From Augochlora pura (Eukaryota; Arthropoda; Insecta; Hymenoptera; Halictidae), in contig NC_135773.1 of NCBI RefSeq assembly GCF_028453695.1, positions 4,154,001 to 4,218,000 of the forward strand: 64,000 nt of DNA. The letters run 5' to 3'. A program made the position numbers and the translations under genes. The notes beneath the pieces were generated by a model that made no database searches, was not told the origin of the DNA, and saw only the letters and a program-made list of their open reading frames with translations. Below, piece after piece: positions 11,045 through 22,537 of the stretch (positions are counted from its first letter, which is position 1; the number at the start of each line of letters is the position of its first letter).

Positions 11045-12485
11045 TTTTTGAAGCGAATAATCGATGCCGAACGTGTTACGGGAACACGCGTTCCAAAGCG
11101 AGCGTACGAATGTAAGTTTCAGCGCTGCGAATAACCGTAGTACAGTAACGTTACATCGGGGACGAGTCGAAAAATTCGGTCGCGCGAAGTTCGAACTATG
11201 CTTGGCTGGAAATTTCGCTTCGAAATTCATGGATTTAACGAAGTTGACGCTCGACGGCGGCTGCGCGAAGCTTTAAACACGTTTTCGTTGAAGTAATACT
11301 CCTCGAACGTTAATGGACCAGTTACGTTGAAGTTTATTACAGCGGTTTCCCCGGATTGTCTAATAAAATAGACGGTGCAGCGATCGCCGGCTATTTGTCT
11401 TTAAATGTCTCCGACTTCGTCGTTCGGTTTTTGTGAATAAATCGAACAGATTTGTTCGAATAATATCGCTTCGTCGGATCGGGTGACTGCTATTTTTCGC
11501 GAAGTTACATTTTTCAAAATTGATAACGAAAAAACCCATTTTTCTTTATACGCGGTAAGGGGAAACCTATTTTCGTCAAACATAAAAAAATACCATAGAA
11601 TATACAGTTACGACGCGAACCGTTTGACAAAACTTGCCCTGCGAATTTTATTTAAAAAAATTTCTAATTTTAATGAACGTCTGAAACTCCGGATATTTAA
11701 CTCGCTAATTTGTCATGGAATAGTTTTATATATTTTCAGAATATAATTTGATTTAATAAGTTCCTTTTCAATAACGAGTTCCTTTTCTGCGGAGCTTTGA
11801 AATTTCGTCGCTATAAAAATTTATTCGATTCCGCTTTGTACAAGTTTAAACAATTGCTGTGTCCCACGGTGTCGAGATCGTTCCATCGCGATAAAATGTA
11901 GCACAGGAAACGGTAAGTAATGGTCACAAAAGGGCAGGGTCTGGAATGCGGGGAAGAATGTAGCAGAACTTCCTGCCCTACATACTTTGCATTTTTACGA
12001 GTAAAAGAAGTATGAGGTTTTCTGTTTCCGCGCGAAATTAGTATGTCCTGTTTGTTAAATACAGTAACAAGACTTCACGAAACTTCACCAAGCGAAATTG
12101 CTTTCATGTCACAGCTACGTTGGAGCACTCTTAACATTTTCGTGAATCGTCTGTTATTAATTCGTTGCTACCGTATATTATTTATCAGGGTTTAACAAAG
12201 ATAAAATACGGTAAATTTTACCCAATTGTTTTTTTAGCTCGTGAATAAAAATGAATAATTTTGGAAGGGGGATATGATTGTTTGAGGTTAGCGCTGAGTT
12301 TTTAAAGTTATTGACAATTATTTATAAAAACGAATTGCAGGGCTCGAATAATTATATTTCCTGTTCGCAAGTTATCTATTTTTATTCATGAGCTTGAGGA
12401 CAATTGGGTAGAATTTATTGTACCTTAGTCTGAATAAAAATATTACCATTGTTCATGATTTTAAAAAATAGTAGAAAGTGTTTTA
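11045..12485. other. Mixed-composition stretch, no gene recognised
   Basis: 11045-11480 is moderately GC-rich with short open frames on both strands. 11480-12480 is AT-rich. An 87-codon frame at 11483-11746 has no similarity I recognise. No repeat ends or RNA genes seen. Confidence 0.5.
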
Positions 12486-12885
12486 TACAGGGTGTCCTAA
12501 AAGGCACTCGTAATCGAGGAGTGAGAGGTTCCTCGAATCATTTGAAGTAACTTTTTTCTTAGCGCAAATGCAATCCGCGGCTTTATTTACGAATTATTAA
12601 TAAAAAACAGTGACGAATGAGAAGAGAGCTCTCGCGGCACTAAATAACTGAGCCAACGAGTTAAATTTCATCCCCTCTCCTTCATCAATGTTTTTCGCAA
12701 ATAACTCATAAAACATAACCTCGACCGTCAAGCGCCAGGAAAACACGCTTCTCATTGGTCAACGTTTTCCCTCGATAACTCCTAAACAAAGCCACATATT
12801 CCATTAGCGCCAAGGAAAAAGTTTCCTCAAATAATCCAAGGAATCTCTAATTTCCAAATACGAGTGACTTTCGCAAGATCCTACA
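12486..12885. mobile_element. Fold-back element with CAGGGTGTCC end (copy 1)
   Basis: Starts TACAGGGTGTCCTAAAAGGC. The left arm (TTTTTTCTTAGCGCAAATGC, then AAAAACAGTGACGAATGAG) returns inverted on the right (CTTCTCATTGGTCAACGTTT, then CATTAGCGCCAAGGAAAAA). The right terminus is worn (GATCCTACA), so the end is approximate. Related copies lie at 45381 and 55180. No coding capacity; a TA-flanked DNA transposon derivative is the best guess. Confidence 0.7.
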
Positions 12886-13128
12886 ATTCCGTCGTGATTT
12901 ATAAGAGCCAATACGGCAGTCAAAGTTTATCAGTTAAAGTTCACCGCCGATAGAAAAGCCGCAGGAATGTTGTCCGGCAGCGATAGGTCGGCGAACATGG
13001 GAAACGAAAATTCTTCCCGAAGGAAAGGAACAAAGGCTCCAGGGGAGAAGAGGTATCGGGAACGAGATAGCGATTACACGAGCGAGTGTTTCCGAACTGT
13101 TATACGGTACCCGAAACATTTGCCGTGA

Positions 13129-13195
13129 GTCACCGATTAGCCTGACCTGTGTGTCACATTTGCGAGAACACCGCGTCACTAAAAGCATGGGTCAC
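13129..13195 (+). promoter_or_regulatory. Cluster of four GTCAC motifs upstream of a core promoter
   Basis: GTCAC occurs at 13129, 13153, 13175 and 13191 on the same strand (spacing 24, 22 and 16 bp), with CCTGACCTG between the first two. The cluster lies about 110-175 bp upstream of the putative start at 13305. Nuclear-receptor or bZIP half-sites are possible readings. No factor can be named from sequence alone. Confidence 0.35.
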
Positions 13196-13271
13196 GCTTT
13201 ACCCTATTTTCAGTCTAGAAACTGCATCGGGTCTAGGCGACCAAAGTCCGGCGTCTCCTATTGTGCGAGGG

Positions 13272-13308
13272 TATAAAAGTGCATGCTTCGCCGTGCTCGG
13301 GTTCAGTT
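13272..13308 (+). promoter_or_regulatory. Candidate core promoter: TATA box plus Initiator
   Basis: TATAAAAG at 13272-13279 is followed by TCAGTT at 13303-13308. The Initiator A at 13305 lies 33 bp from the first T of the TATA box, close to the spacing of insect RNA polymerase II core promoters. Downstream, the first ATG (13417) opens only 11 codons, so any protein would need further exons or the transcript is non-coding. I saw no convincing coding exon within the next kilobase. The TATA/Inr match is seen; promoter activity is inferred. Confidence 0.5.
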
Positions 13309-14879
13309 TGACAGTACGTAGTTCCGCGTGATCTTCACTTTATTATAAAGTTTTTTGTAAAACTCCGTTTGTGGCTTATTCCGAACAAAAACCCTAACCG
13401 TCCAGCAGGGAAGACTATGGAGTCTCGAGAGATCCTTCTCCTCACGGCATAACAGAACGAAGTAGCCAAACGATCCTAGGAGGGGACGGGGGTCAACGCG
13501 AAAATAGTTGTCCGCGCGAGATTAATGCCGCTTGCTGGGAGCTTGAATAATTCGATTCTCAATCAAAGAAATAATTGCACGACGTTTGCCGGGGTGCCCG
13601 CAGGGCGGGGACACCCCTTTAATATTCCCGATGATAAATGAACCGGGCGGGGGCCGATTTATCGCGTCGACTAATTTGTAATTCACTGGCCGCGTGTGTG
13701 CTCGCGTGCGCGCACAGCCTTATCGGGCCCGCTGTCTTAATAACTGTTATAACAATCGCGCCGGCCAATCTATTTGGCGTGCATTTATCTGCGGACTGCT
13801 CAGCGTCCCCGCGTTCGTCGACCGACACTCTCCGTCGCCGCCGCCTGCCCCCCTTTAATGCACACGAATTAGATTAATTAGTTTGATCAGACGGGCCGGG
13901 AGGAAATTAAAATGTTTACATTGCGAACCGTGAATTTATCGGCCTGCACGTTCCGCGTTCCGGTGGCGGATAAAAAATGGGACCCGGGCTCCCGCGTAAC
14001 GAACGAAATAAAATTACAATTACATTATGTAAATAAAAGTGGCCGTTTCGAAATGAATCGTGGATCTCCGCCGTTCGCGCATTCCATAGAAATTCCGAAA
14101 TGAACGACCGTATACGGGCTGATTCCGCATGATCTGCGACCTGAATTAGTTGCAAACACCGTGGAGAAATGTGTATCGACAAATGTTGCAAAATGTGTAA
14201 TTAATTATTTTATATAGTGTTCCCTTTTTAGTAGGATTTCAAAACGTGTTTAAATCAAAATGGGCAATATTTTGAGCATCCCCTATATATAAATTAACTA
14301 TATTGAATTTTAGATCTATATTGTGTAACAATGTTTACTTACTTTAATATACATTCTCCGTAATAATATAAAATTGCTGAAACACCTGGTGTAATCACAA
14401 TGGTCGATGACTTCGCAACGAGAAATATTGGGTACTTATTTATAAATTTGTGGTATTTTATTTATAAAATGTTAAAATAAATAAACAACTGTCCAGACAT
14501 ATTCTTTCCCCCGAACACACCATCTGCCAGAAAACCCCTCCGCTCCTTAATCGCATCGCCGTTCCACGCTCGGCTGGCACAGCTCTTATTTCTTATTTTT
14601 AGATTTATCGTCTCCGAAGTTCTCGCCTCGCATTATTATTCTATCTGCCGCGATTCGAAGCTGCTTTGCTTCCGCAATGACGCCGGCGATTTATAAGTCC
14701 GGCCGCTGCCGGCGTTTCTGTTAAATTAAAACGTCTGCTCACTTTTTCCGTTCCAATGGGCTCGACTACTTCGTAGCATCTACTGTTGCTTGAAATCGTC
14801 TTATCACGCTGTTCGGTGCACGCCTGGATGCATTCCGTCTTCGCTGTCGTTTAACATGTTTCACGAACCTATGATTATT
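13309..14879. other. CpG-rich 13430-14130, AT-rich after; no gene recognised
   Basis: A GC-rich hairpin sits at 13591-13617 (GGGGTG...CACCCC enclosing CCCGC...GCGGG). CpG-rich open frames at 13619-13877 and 13912-14191 overlap on both strands and show no domain. 14170-14500 is AT-rich; 14500-14850 is mixed. Confidence 0.5.
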
Positions 14880-15172
14880 ACATTACAATTATGTAAGCAA
14901 TTAAAAACTATAATTACACAATTATAATATTATTAAACAAAGATAGAATACGGGAATTTTAATCGTTTTACTCATCAATAATTAATACAGTATAATTATA
15001 TCATTAATTAGAAACTGCAATTATACAATTGTAATATTATTAAATAAAGAGAGAATACGAGAATTTTAACCGTTTTACTCGTCTATCATTATTATATTAT
15101 AATTATGTAGTTAATTAAAAACTACAATTATACAATTACAATATTATTAAATGAAAACTTTTAGCCGTTTCA
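14880..15172 (+). repeat. Three-copy tandem duplication, ~107-bp unit
   Basis: Copies begin near 14880, 14987 and 15096. Each carries AATTATGTA/AATTATATC, then AATTA(A/G)AAACT, ACAATT(A/G)(T/C)AATATTATTAAA and, in the first two, GAATACG(G/A)GAATTTTAA plus CGTTTTACTC. The third is shorter. Copies are visibly diverged, so the duplication is old. Confidence 0.85.
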
Positions 15173-15908
15173 AACATTTCGTAAAAGTGACCTAATTAAT
15201 TTATTTCCAAGGTTGGCATCGGATAGCTAATTATCATCGCGTATCCTGTCAAATACTTCACTCTTTGTATTTGAATAAACAGACAGTTTGCAGAAATTAA
15301 ATTTCGAGGAATCGCATTATCAGATTTAGAAATCTCTTATCTTCTAAGTAACTACCACGTAATCCGCGATAAATCAAAAAATATTTCGCTGCCAGTTTGC
15401 GTAACGTCGACTCAAAGTTACAAACGATTACAACCGAACCTCTCGGATCTTTACGCAAATGTTTACAAATGTAAAAATAATGTATACACGTGAACGTACA
15501 CGTTCTCCGACATTTAAAAAAATCTGCACGCTCCGCGAGCACGCAGAGATCCGCAGTGTAATCGCGATCTACATTCGGGCAACGTCATGCCGCAAGTAAA
15601 TTTCCCGACGATCCAATAAATTACAACTTACAAGCCGTCCTCATCCGCGACACGAATCACGATCTTATCGGCGAATAAAATCTCGAACTTCCATTCATCC
15701 TCGCGCCGAAACGTTTTCCCTCGCAGCGACAGCTGACTGGCGCGGCACCGAACAATCCCGAAACAAATGATGCGGATAATCGAGGCGTCGTTATCGACCG
15801 TGCGAGCGAGTCCGCTCGCTGGACTCGCTTTCGAGCCTTCTTCGAGCACCGTGTCGATTCTTCTCGTTGCTTTGATCTCGCTAAGAGCGGCTGGCATCGT
15901 CGGCGTCG
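15173..15908. other. Unique sequence with a speculative minus-strand exon
   Basis: Mostly moderate GC. On the minus strand the frame covering 15632-15732 is open and ends in the donor-like CTT|GTAAGTTG at 15632/15631, with CAG at 15735-15733 as a possible acceptor. The ~33-residue peptide matches no family I know. The rest holds nothing recognised. Confidence 0.35.
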
Positions 15909-16206
15909 TTAACCCTTTGCCATTTTCATCGCAGTTGCAACGATTCGAAGTTTCTCGATTGTAATAGATCGTTATATATGTATTTGCCAAATTTTATATT
16001 TACTATATTGCCAAAGATACCATGGAGTAATTTAACTAATCTATCATATATTATTTATTAGCGCCCGCGATTCGCGGTGAAATTGTAATACCCCCGGGTA
16101 TTCCTTGCAAGCTCGGGGGAATATTTATTGAAATAAATCTGTTCTTATTTTCTGAGAAGAAGAAAGACAATTTAGATTCATCGCGTGTCTACAGTCGCTT
16201 CAATAT

Positions 16207-16687
16207 TTAAGCCTTTGCACTCGGTTGTCCCCACTCAGGGGACATTGTAATTCTAGTATATGACTAAATATTAAAGTTTATCAGCGATTTGCAACTGTTC
16301 CTCGATGTCTACAAATTCATATAAATCGAATATTATTATAATAATATTATATATATGTACATATACATATATAACGTATACTATGTCATAATATATTTAT
16401 TCATAAGCGCTGGTAAAGGGTGTCCCAAAATTCACGCAAGAAGTCATTTTGCGAACTGTTGCTGCGAAACTTTCATTATTTGCAAAATATTGCTCAACGA
16501 TAAAAATGCGTTGTTCTTTCGTGTAGCGCTCCATCTTTAATAACCCTGAACTGTCAGCTGTCATTCTGTATTTTCTTTTTTGGTTGGCAACACTTTACCC
16601 CACAAAGGGCGCAAAATTCAAATCTTGCGTGAATTTTGGGACACCCTTTAGGTAACATCCATGATGACGCGAAGTGCAAAGGGTTAA
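16207..16687 (+). mobile_element. TTAA element, family A, nested in B and itself interrupted
   Basis: Left TTAAGCCTTTGCACTCGG, right GCGAAGTGCAAAGGGTTAA, TTAA on both sides. Total 481 bp; removing the inner TA element (235 bp) leaves 246 bp, the family A size. A hairpin GTCCCC-ACTCA-GGGGAC at 16227-16243 is not seen in other A copies and sits just inside the left end. Confidence 0.8.
16414..16650. mobile_element. TA-flanked MITE with perfect 28-bp terminal repeats
   Basis: Positions 16414-16441 and 16623-16650 are exact inverted copies (core AAAGGGTGTCCC then CAAAATTCACGCAAGA). TA at both outer ends fits the TA target duplication of Tc1/mariner elements. Length 237 bp, no coding capacity. 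Perfect arms imply it is the youngest of the three nested layers. The exact family is not identified. Confidence 0.85.
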
Positions 16688-16798
16688 GTATAGATGATAA
16701 GGGATTAGAATTTTGTTCAAATTAGAAAAAAACTATACAAATTATTGCTAGAAATTTTCGTCGCGTGCCAGACTCGTCAAAATACGGCAAGGGGTTAA

Positions 16799-17917
16799 AC
16801 ACGGAATAATTACGGTGTCTCGGCAACGACTCCGTCCCCTTCGCCGAGAATTCGCGGTAATGGCGGCGCCTTATAGAAATTACTGCAGCTCGCCGTTGCC
16901 CGCGAAGCCGCGCGGCAAAGTTTATTAAACGAGCTTGGCACGTGAACAGCCGAAGAACAATTTTCCTCGGGAAAGATTAGTTCGCCGTGGCCGCTCCAAT
17001 AAACCCATAATACATCGAGAAACGTCCTTCTTCCCGGCGGAAAAAGAAAAATCGTCGTAATGGCGGCAGCGGCACGCCTCGGACGGCCATCTTTCGAAAA
17101 TCCGCGCGATCCGCTCTTTTCATAATTTATGCATCATCCTTCGTCCTAATCACAAGCCATTTCCCTTCTGTTCCACTCCTCCTTCCCCTCTTCATCCGTC
17201 TCCTCCTCCTCCTCCTCGCTCTGCTCCTCCCGCCCGGCCGTTTTCTTTCTTGAAAATCACTTCCGCTGCAATCTACTTACCGTCCTCGTTAAATGAACCG
17301 ACATCGGTAATGAATGTCTTCTTCCGCTGGGAATGTGGTTAATAGAGGCTGCTCTCGAACTGGGCCGATCTATAGCTGGTACCTATGATCGCGCTGAATG
17401 ATCGCTGCTATCCGGTTTGTTGACTCGGTTATTATAGATTTATGCTCAATTTCAACATCGTGCGTTTCTCAGCAAGTTTTACCATTTCTTTTTATTTTTG
17501 ATACTGGCGAAGAGGTTATGTGTTTTGTATAATAATGAAAATATACAGAATTTAAGGGATTCTATCAATTATTTTCGACCATCGAAATTGTTAAGGAAAG
17601 ATCGAAATATTTACTTGATCGATTTTTGTTAAAATCGACGCAGATATGTTTTATTTCGCATAAAGGCCTGCAGTCATCTTTTTGTAATGGAAGTCTGATT
17701 TAACAGAGTCAGTCAAACAATATTTATTGACTTATAATTTCTGACTTATTAATTTCTGATAAAATCATTTATTTATTGACTTATTAATTTTTGATAAAAT
17801 CAAATTACACAAGCATTTTCATTTAGTAATTCGCTAAAAAAAATATAACTGGACGTAAAACATCATTTCGCTAATTTCAATTGTTTTCCAATACCACATC
17901 TATTAATATATATTACT
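16799..17917. other. CpG-rich 16800-17430, AT-rich after; no gene
   Basis: The CpG-rich part contains TAATGGCGGC-type words twice (16857, 17058) and a TCC trinucleotide run near 17201-17220. 17430-17917 is AT-rich. No exon or RNA gene recognised. Confidence 0.5.
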
Positions 17918-18259
17918 AACTAGCAAACCTGGCGAACTCCGTTTCGCCACCAGATGGCTTCGTTTTTTGTAACATTTCGTTTGGGGATTAAAAGATGAAG
18001 AAAAGTTATTTTTTTGTTTTTAAACCATATTGGTTTGTAGTACATGCTATGTATCAGAGATGGCGCTGTATGTGAAAAATGATTTTCCCTGTTTTCCTGC
18101 TTTTCTGTTGAAATTTTCCAGAATTTTGGTTGCTATAAACCTCCCGGAGCCCAAGACCTTTCCAACGAATGCAAAACCGTGGAAATCGGTTCGTGCGTTC
18201 TGGAGTTATAGCGTCAGGAAGGAAAACCCGACTTATTTTTATATAATAGATTATATTAA
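17918..18259 (+). mobile_element. Retroposon-like fragment
   Basis: Begins near CTAGCAAACCTGGCGAACTC and ends with GTTCTGGAGTTATAGCGTCA, then a TTTTTATATAATAGATT tail. This head-and-tail layout resembles non-autonomous insect elements that share tails with RTE-type LINEs. No reverse transcriptase is visible. The 79-codon frame inside (18030-18269) is not a credible gene. Class assignment is from memory of such tails and is uncertain. Confidence 0.4.
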
Positions 18260-19290
18260 CAATTATTAAATCTACCTCAGTATTCTAATATACATTTCAA
18301 CAAATACCATGCGATATATACTGAACAGAATGAAGTAACTCTAACTGCTGCACGTTACCTGCTAACTGCTACACGTTACTGTCCGGAAGACGTCGCGGCC
18401 ATTTTCGAAAGCATCGCGGGGGATCTCAAAAATTCGCGAATAAAGGATTCCGTGTAGCCGGTCAAAACGTAATTTCAATCCGGCTAAGTTCCGGCTAAGA
18501 GGATTACAGCAAACTAAGAACCGAGTAACTTTATTGCAAAATTCACGTAGCACTCCACTCGAGTTTCCTCTAGTATTCCTCTAATTTCAATTCAACGTGC
18601 TTCCCGTAAAGTCTTCCCGGGTCCCAATGAAAAAAAAAAAAAAACTTTCCCTCCCCCCCGCCGGCCATCTTCATTCGCGAGATGTCCAGAACGCCGGGTG
18701 CCGCAGCCGCTGCCGGCGCCGTTCCGCCGTGGGACGAGTAATAATCCCGCGTTTCTTCGGGTGTACCGGTTTCTTTTATTAACGGCGCGCTCTGAAATTA
18801 ACCGATACCGTTTTACCGGAACTCTGTTTTCATAATCTCCTCCAAGCTTCTTAGAAACTTCGCGATAACTGTAATAATATTACTGTTGCGGCCGCCTTCG
18901 CGTTACTTATGATCCGGATACGATTTGATAGGACTTCGATGCTCCACGCACGAAGATCGATCGATTTTAACAGGATATTGTTTCATTGCGATGGCTTCGG
19001 TAAAATTTTGTAAAACCTTTAGCTCTTGCTGGTCAAACTTTAACCACTTAGCTGCGTCAATTTATTTTGAAGAGAAATTTTGTTATGTATTTTATCGATC
19101 ACAGTGAGTATAGTTTTGTCGACAGTTGTTCTAGAATTACCCTAAACTGTCTGCAATTTATGAGTATGTTTTATAAATATTTGTAACTAGATCGTAGAAG
19201 TATTTTTCTTGTAAGATGTGAAATTGCCATCTCCTTGTGACGTGTATAGTGATCGTATTCAGCTAACAGGTTGAAGACACAATGATGATA
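18260..19290. other. Mixed sequence, nothing recognised
   Basis: A 20-bp direct repeat (CTAACTGCTGCACGTTACC form) occurs twice at about 18341-18381. 18600-18930 is CpG-rich and includes an A16-type run near 18628. The rest is AT-rich. Confidence 0.5.
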
Positions 19291-19440
19291 TTAACCCTTT
19301 GCATTCGAAGCCATTTTAACAGTAATTCTGAAATAACTCTTCTGAGATATATCATTTCCATTTTATGTTACAAAACGTATTTTATTCATGCAAAATTGAA
19401 TCTTGTAACTCATGCAACAACAGTTAAGAATAGAATAAAT
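19291..19440 (+). mobile_element. Left part of a family A TTAA element
   Basis: TTAACCCTTTGCATTCGAAG, then CCATTTTAACAGTAATTCTG, is a good match to the A left half. The A right end is missing. Sequence passes into family-G-like DNA near 19440, so the right border is approximate. Confidence 0.65.
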
Positions 19441-19691
19441 ATACAGTTAATATTATATACAGCTAAACTTAAAAAAAGACATATTAAGAAAAATGGTAAT
19501 TTAGTTATTAAAGTAAACGATTAAAGTGAACGTGTATATATACAATACATAAATAAAAGGATATATATAGCTAATATTATAGCTAATATTATATATAGCT
19601 ATACCAAGAAAAATGTATATATTAATAAAAATGGTAATTTAGTTGTGAAAAATTTCATTCACGTAAAATACAACCACGCCTAAAAGGTTAA
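19440..19691 (-). mobile_element. Family G TTAA element fragment with internal duplication
   Basis: The right end CCACGCCTAAAAGGTTAA and preceding ATGGTAATTTAGTTGTGAAA match the G copies at 53679 and 55887. The segment AAGAAAAATGGTAATTTAGT occurs near 19487 and a close version near 19630, so part of G is duplicated here. The left terminus is not seen. Confidence 0.6.
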
Positions 19692-20943
19692 CAATATTTT
19701 ACGACATAATAAAATAAAACCTGCACAATTTAAACAATTCAACAAGACAAATAAAAATTTGTTAAAGGCTTAGTTGAAGGCTTTTCAATCGCAATTCCCG
19801 AATGGCGAAACACAGAGGAACTAAATTGTGTAGAAACAGTGGGACCGCGTTAAATCGATGCAACGAACGTTCATTGGACAGGGCGGTCCCCAAGCAGCCG
19901 ACTCGTAGCGCAAGCCTAGAGATCGTTGCACTCGACAAACGCGTCGGAACACGGTGCAATTTCCAGCTGGCCGGCGATCCTCGGCGAGCCGATCGACGAG
20001 AAGCCGGGCGCCCCGGCATTGCGCGCAGGTAAAACGGACACACACCTTAGGCTACTTTGAATCGCGTGGGAGACAAAGCCTCGATCAGAATATCGCCGAG
20101 AGCCGTAGAACAGGGAAACTGCGGGTAGAGAAGGGGCGAGGAGGTGGAGGAGGCGGGTATAGGGTTGCGAACCACGACAGGCAGTAATGTGTATTTACTA
20201 TCCGCGCGTCTGACTGCGGTTTGCTCGTCGACTTTTGGTCGTTCGGATGCGCGCGTAGGGGAATAGAGAGAGAGAGAGAGGGAGAGAGAGATTCTCTCTG
20301 TATCGGATGCGCCGGTTCGGCCAGCGCCGCGGCTGGAAAGCCTCTGCCGTTACAGCTTCGGAAGGATGTGCATCCTGAATTAATGAAGCCACGGATGCAT
20401 TCGGCCGTGTGACTGGTAATCCTCTTTCGGTATTTCCTGAAGCGGTGCTTGCGATTTCACGTACGATAAATAGAGATAATCCGGCCGATGTGTATATGCG
20501 CCAGGAAATATGTGCCTCGGGGCTGCGGCGTGTTCGGGCTATTTGGAAACCGTTACAGAATCGTCCTGCGAACGCCGCCGCCGCCGCGGCCAACCGGGTT
20601 CCGCTCTCTAACGACCGTCGCGACTGCCGGGCGCAACCCTTTCGTTGCCCGCGATATTAACGGTCGCTAATATAAATGTGCGCGACACGCGACGCACGGG
20701 ATTTCCGAGATTCTTCGCCCGGCGATCCCGGGGACAGGTGATTAGCAACCCGGTTTACGGTGTCCGTCAAACCGATTACTCTCAGATTATAATGCCGCGA
20801 GAGATACCGTCCGCTTTCGCGAACGTTCGCGGGGCTGAATAGCAGCCGTGGGCTCGCTCCGTTTGCTGGCCGAGTTTCAGCAATAATAAATAAACACGGT
20901 TGTGCGCGGCGAATTATTTTTCGAGGATGTCGATTCTACATCT
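19692..20943. other. CpG-rich island with GA tract, no gene
   Basis: 19790-20900 is CpG-rich. A GA tract lies at 20263-20290 and a GCC-rich run at about 20573-20590. Open frames of 60-131 codons occur on both strands and are low-complexity (poly-Ala, Ser-Leu repeats). Nothing recognised. Confidence 0.5.
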
Positions 20944-21353
20944 GACTTCGAGATTTTCGTTGTCACGGAGGAAAATTGTTGGGGGTCTGTAGAATTTACT
21001 TGTTTATGATAAAGGTGAATATTATATTATTTAGGCTGTTATATTATTTTTATCCGATGTTTTTATTTAAGTTTTATTCTTTAAAATTGATTTGGAGAAT
21101 TCGTGTTTAGGTAATAATTGTAATTTGACTTCGAGATTTTCGTTGCCACAGATATATTCGAAAAATTCAATTTTAATAATTGAAAAATTGTTGGGGGTTT
21201 GTGGACTTTACTTGTTTATAATAAAGGTGAATATTATATTATTCAGGCTGTTATATTATTATAGCTTATATTATCTTTAATCTACGTCTTTATTTAAGTT
21301 CTATTCTTTAAAATTGATTTGGAGAATTCGAATTCGAGTAACAGTTCTAATTT
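20944..21353 (+). repeat. Tandem duplication, ~183/227-bp copies
   Basis: GACTTCGAGATTTTCGTTG starts both copies (20944 and 21127). Both continue with TTGTTGGGGGT, AAAGGTGAATATTATATTAT, CTATTCTTTAAAATTGATTT (one base changed in copy 1) and GGAGAATTCG. Copy 2 has about 28 extra bases early on and about 15 later. Non-coding. Confidence 0.9.
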
Positions 21354-21582
21354 CATAATTCGATATTTAGTTTACTATAAATTATTGAAAACATTTCCAG
21401 GACTAGATCTTTCACTGAATTGAAGCTTGTAGATACCACTTTAAAACTACACTTTAAACTACTCCTTAAACGATTTTTTTTAGACATATTATGGAACAAA
21501 CTTGAGAAACAAGTTCTGCCATGCAAAGTCGTCGCGTACCTTATGCCACCTTAATGTCTAGACTATAGTGAATTTATATTTT

Positions 21583-22056
21583 ACGCTTTGTATACATATT
21601 GTATTATACGAAAAGTTATCTGGTTTCAGAAAAAAAATTTTACTCTAAACCTGAGCCCTTTTACTGTCTACCAAAAAGTGATTAAAAAATACCCGATTAA
21701 CGTAATCCTACAAAGGAAACACCAAAAATCCGTAAAACTCTGACAATTGCAAAATATAAAAAGGAAACAAAAATAATGGAATAACACTACGTACTCATTA
21801 GAAAATTAAGAGAACGTCTACGCTTTATATATTATACATATTATATCACACGAGAAGTTGTCTAATTTCTAAAAAAAATCTTCACCTTAAACCTGGTCTC
21901 TTTCAATGTCCACCAAAAAATTATTAAAATATGCCAAGGTTAACGTATAAAGGAAACAACTTCGTAATACTGTGACAATTGCAAAACAAAAGAAGAAACG
22001 AGAACGAAGAAATAAAACCACGTGCTCGTTAGAAAATTAAAAGAACGTCGCGTGAC
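21583..22056 (+). repeat. Tandem duplication, two ~237-bp copies
   Basis: ACGCTTT starts copies at 21583 and 21820. Both share GAGAAGTTGTCT/AAAAGTTATCT, AAACCTG, TGTC(T/C)ACCAAAAA, CTGTGACAATTGCAAAA and end ATTA(G)AAAATTAA(G/A)AGAACGTC. Divergence is considerable, so this is an old event. It lies directly beside the preceding duplication but is unrelated to it. Confidence 0.8.
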
Positions 22057-22316
22057 CGATATGTCGTCGTACGACAGCAAAAGGAACGGCAAATTAATTT
22101 AATAACAATCCCCGCGTTACGACAGCCCAGCTGTCAGGCAAACAGGCGCGGACGTGTTAATAATAAGAACGTCGGACCGGTGCGCAGACATCCGAGGCAC
22201 ACGGACCTCATGATTAAATTCTTGCAACTATCGTTGTGCCCACACTGCTAACAGTAAATGCAAATATGTGTGCTCACGCTATACGGTGTTTACAGTCACG
22301 TGGTCGCGTGTCGATG

Positions 22317-22347
22317 TGAGAGAGAGAGAGAGAGAGAGAGGGAGGGG
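22317..22347 (+). repeat. (GA)n microsatellite
   Basis: About 30 bp of GA followed by GGAGGGG, in a CpG-rich island. Confidence 0.95.
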
Positions 22348-22537
22348 ACAGGCGCGCACACGTACGCAGAGAGACAGCCACACGTACGCAGAGGCACCGT
22401 CGGGGGTTGGTTGGTGGTTCCGTAGAAACTGTATATATTCGACAGGTGGACGGGCCGGAGCAAGTTGCCGGGCGGACCTAGCTTTCTCGATAATCTTGTT
22501 TATTTTCCGGCATGCAGTGGCCGGTGCAGTCAGCGGC

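Larger units (their letters stand above)
15909..16798 (-). mobile_element. Outer TTAA element, family B, carrying two nested elements
   Basis: Left TTAACCCTTTGCCATTTTC, right TACGGCAAGGGGTTAA; the ends fit family B. The family's subterminal CGAGTC-type motif lies near the right end (GTGCCAGACTCGTC, about 16767), so the element is in reverse orientation. Without the nested family A copy (481 bp less one TTAA) 413 bp remain, longer than the 268-bp B copy at 56998, so extra sequence or a distinct subfamily is present. That the two ends belong to one element is an inference. Confidence 0.55.
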
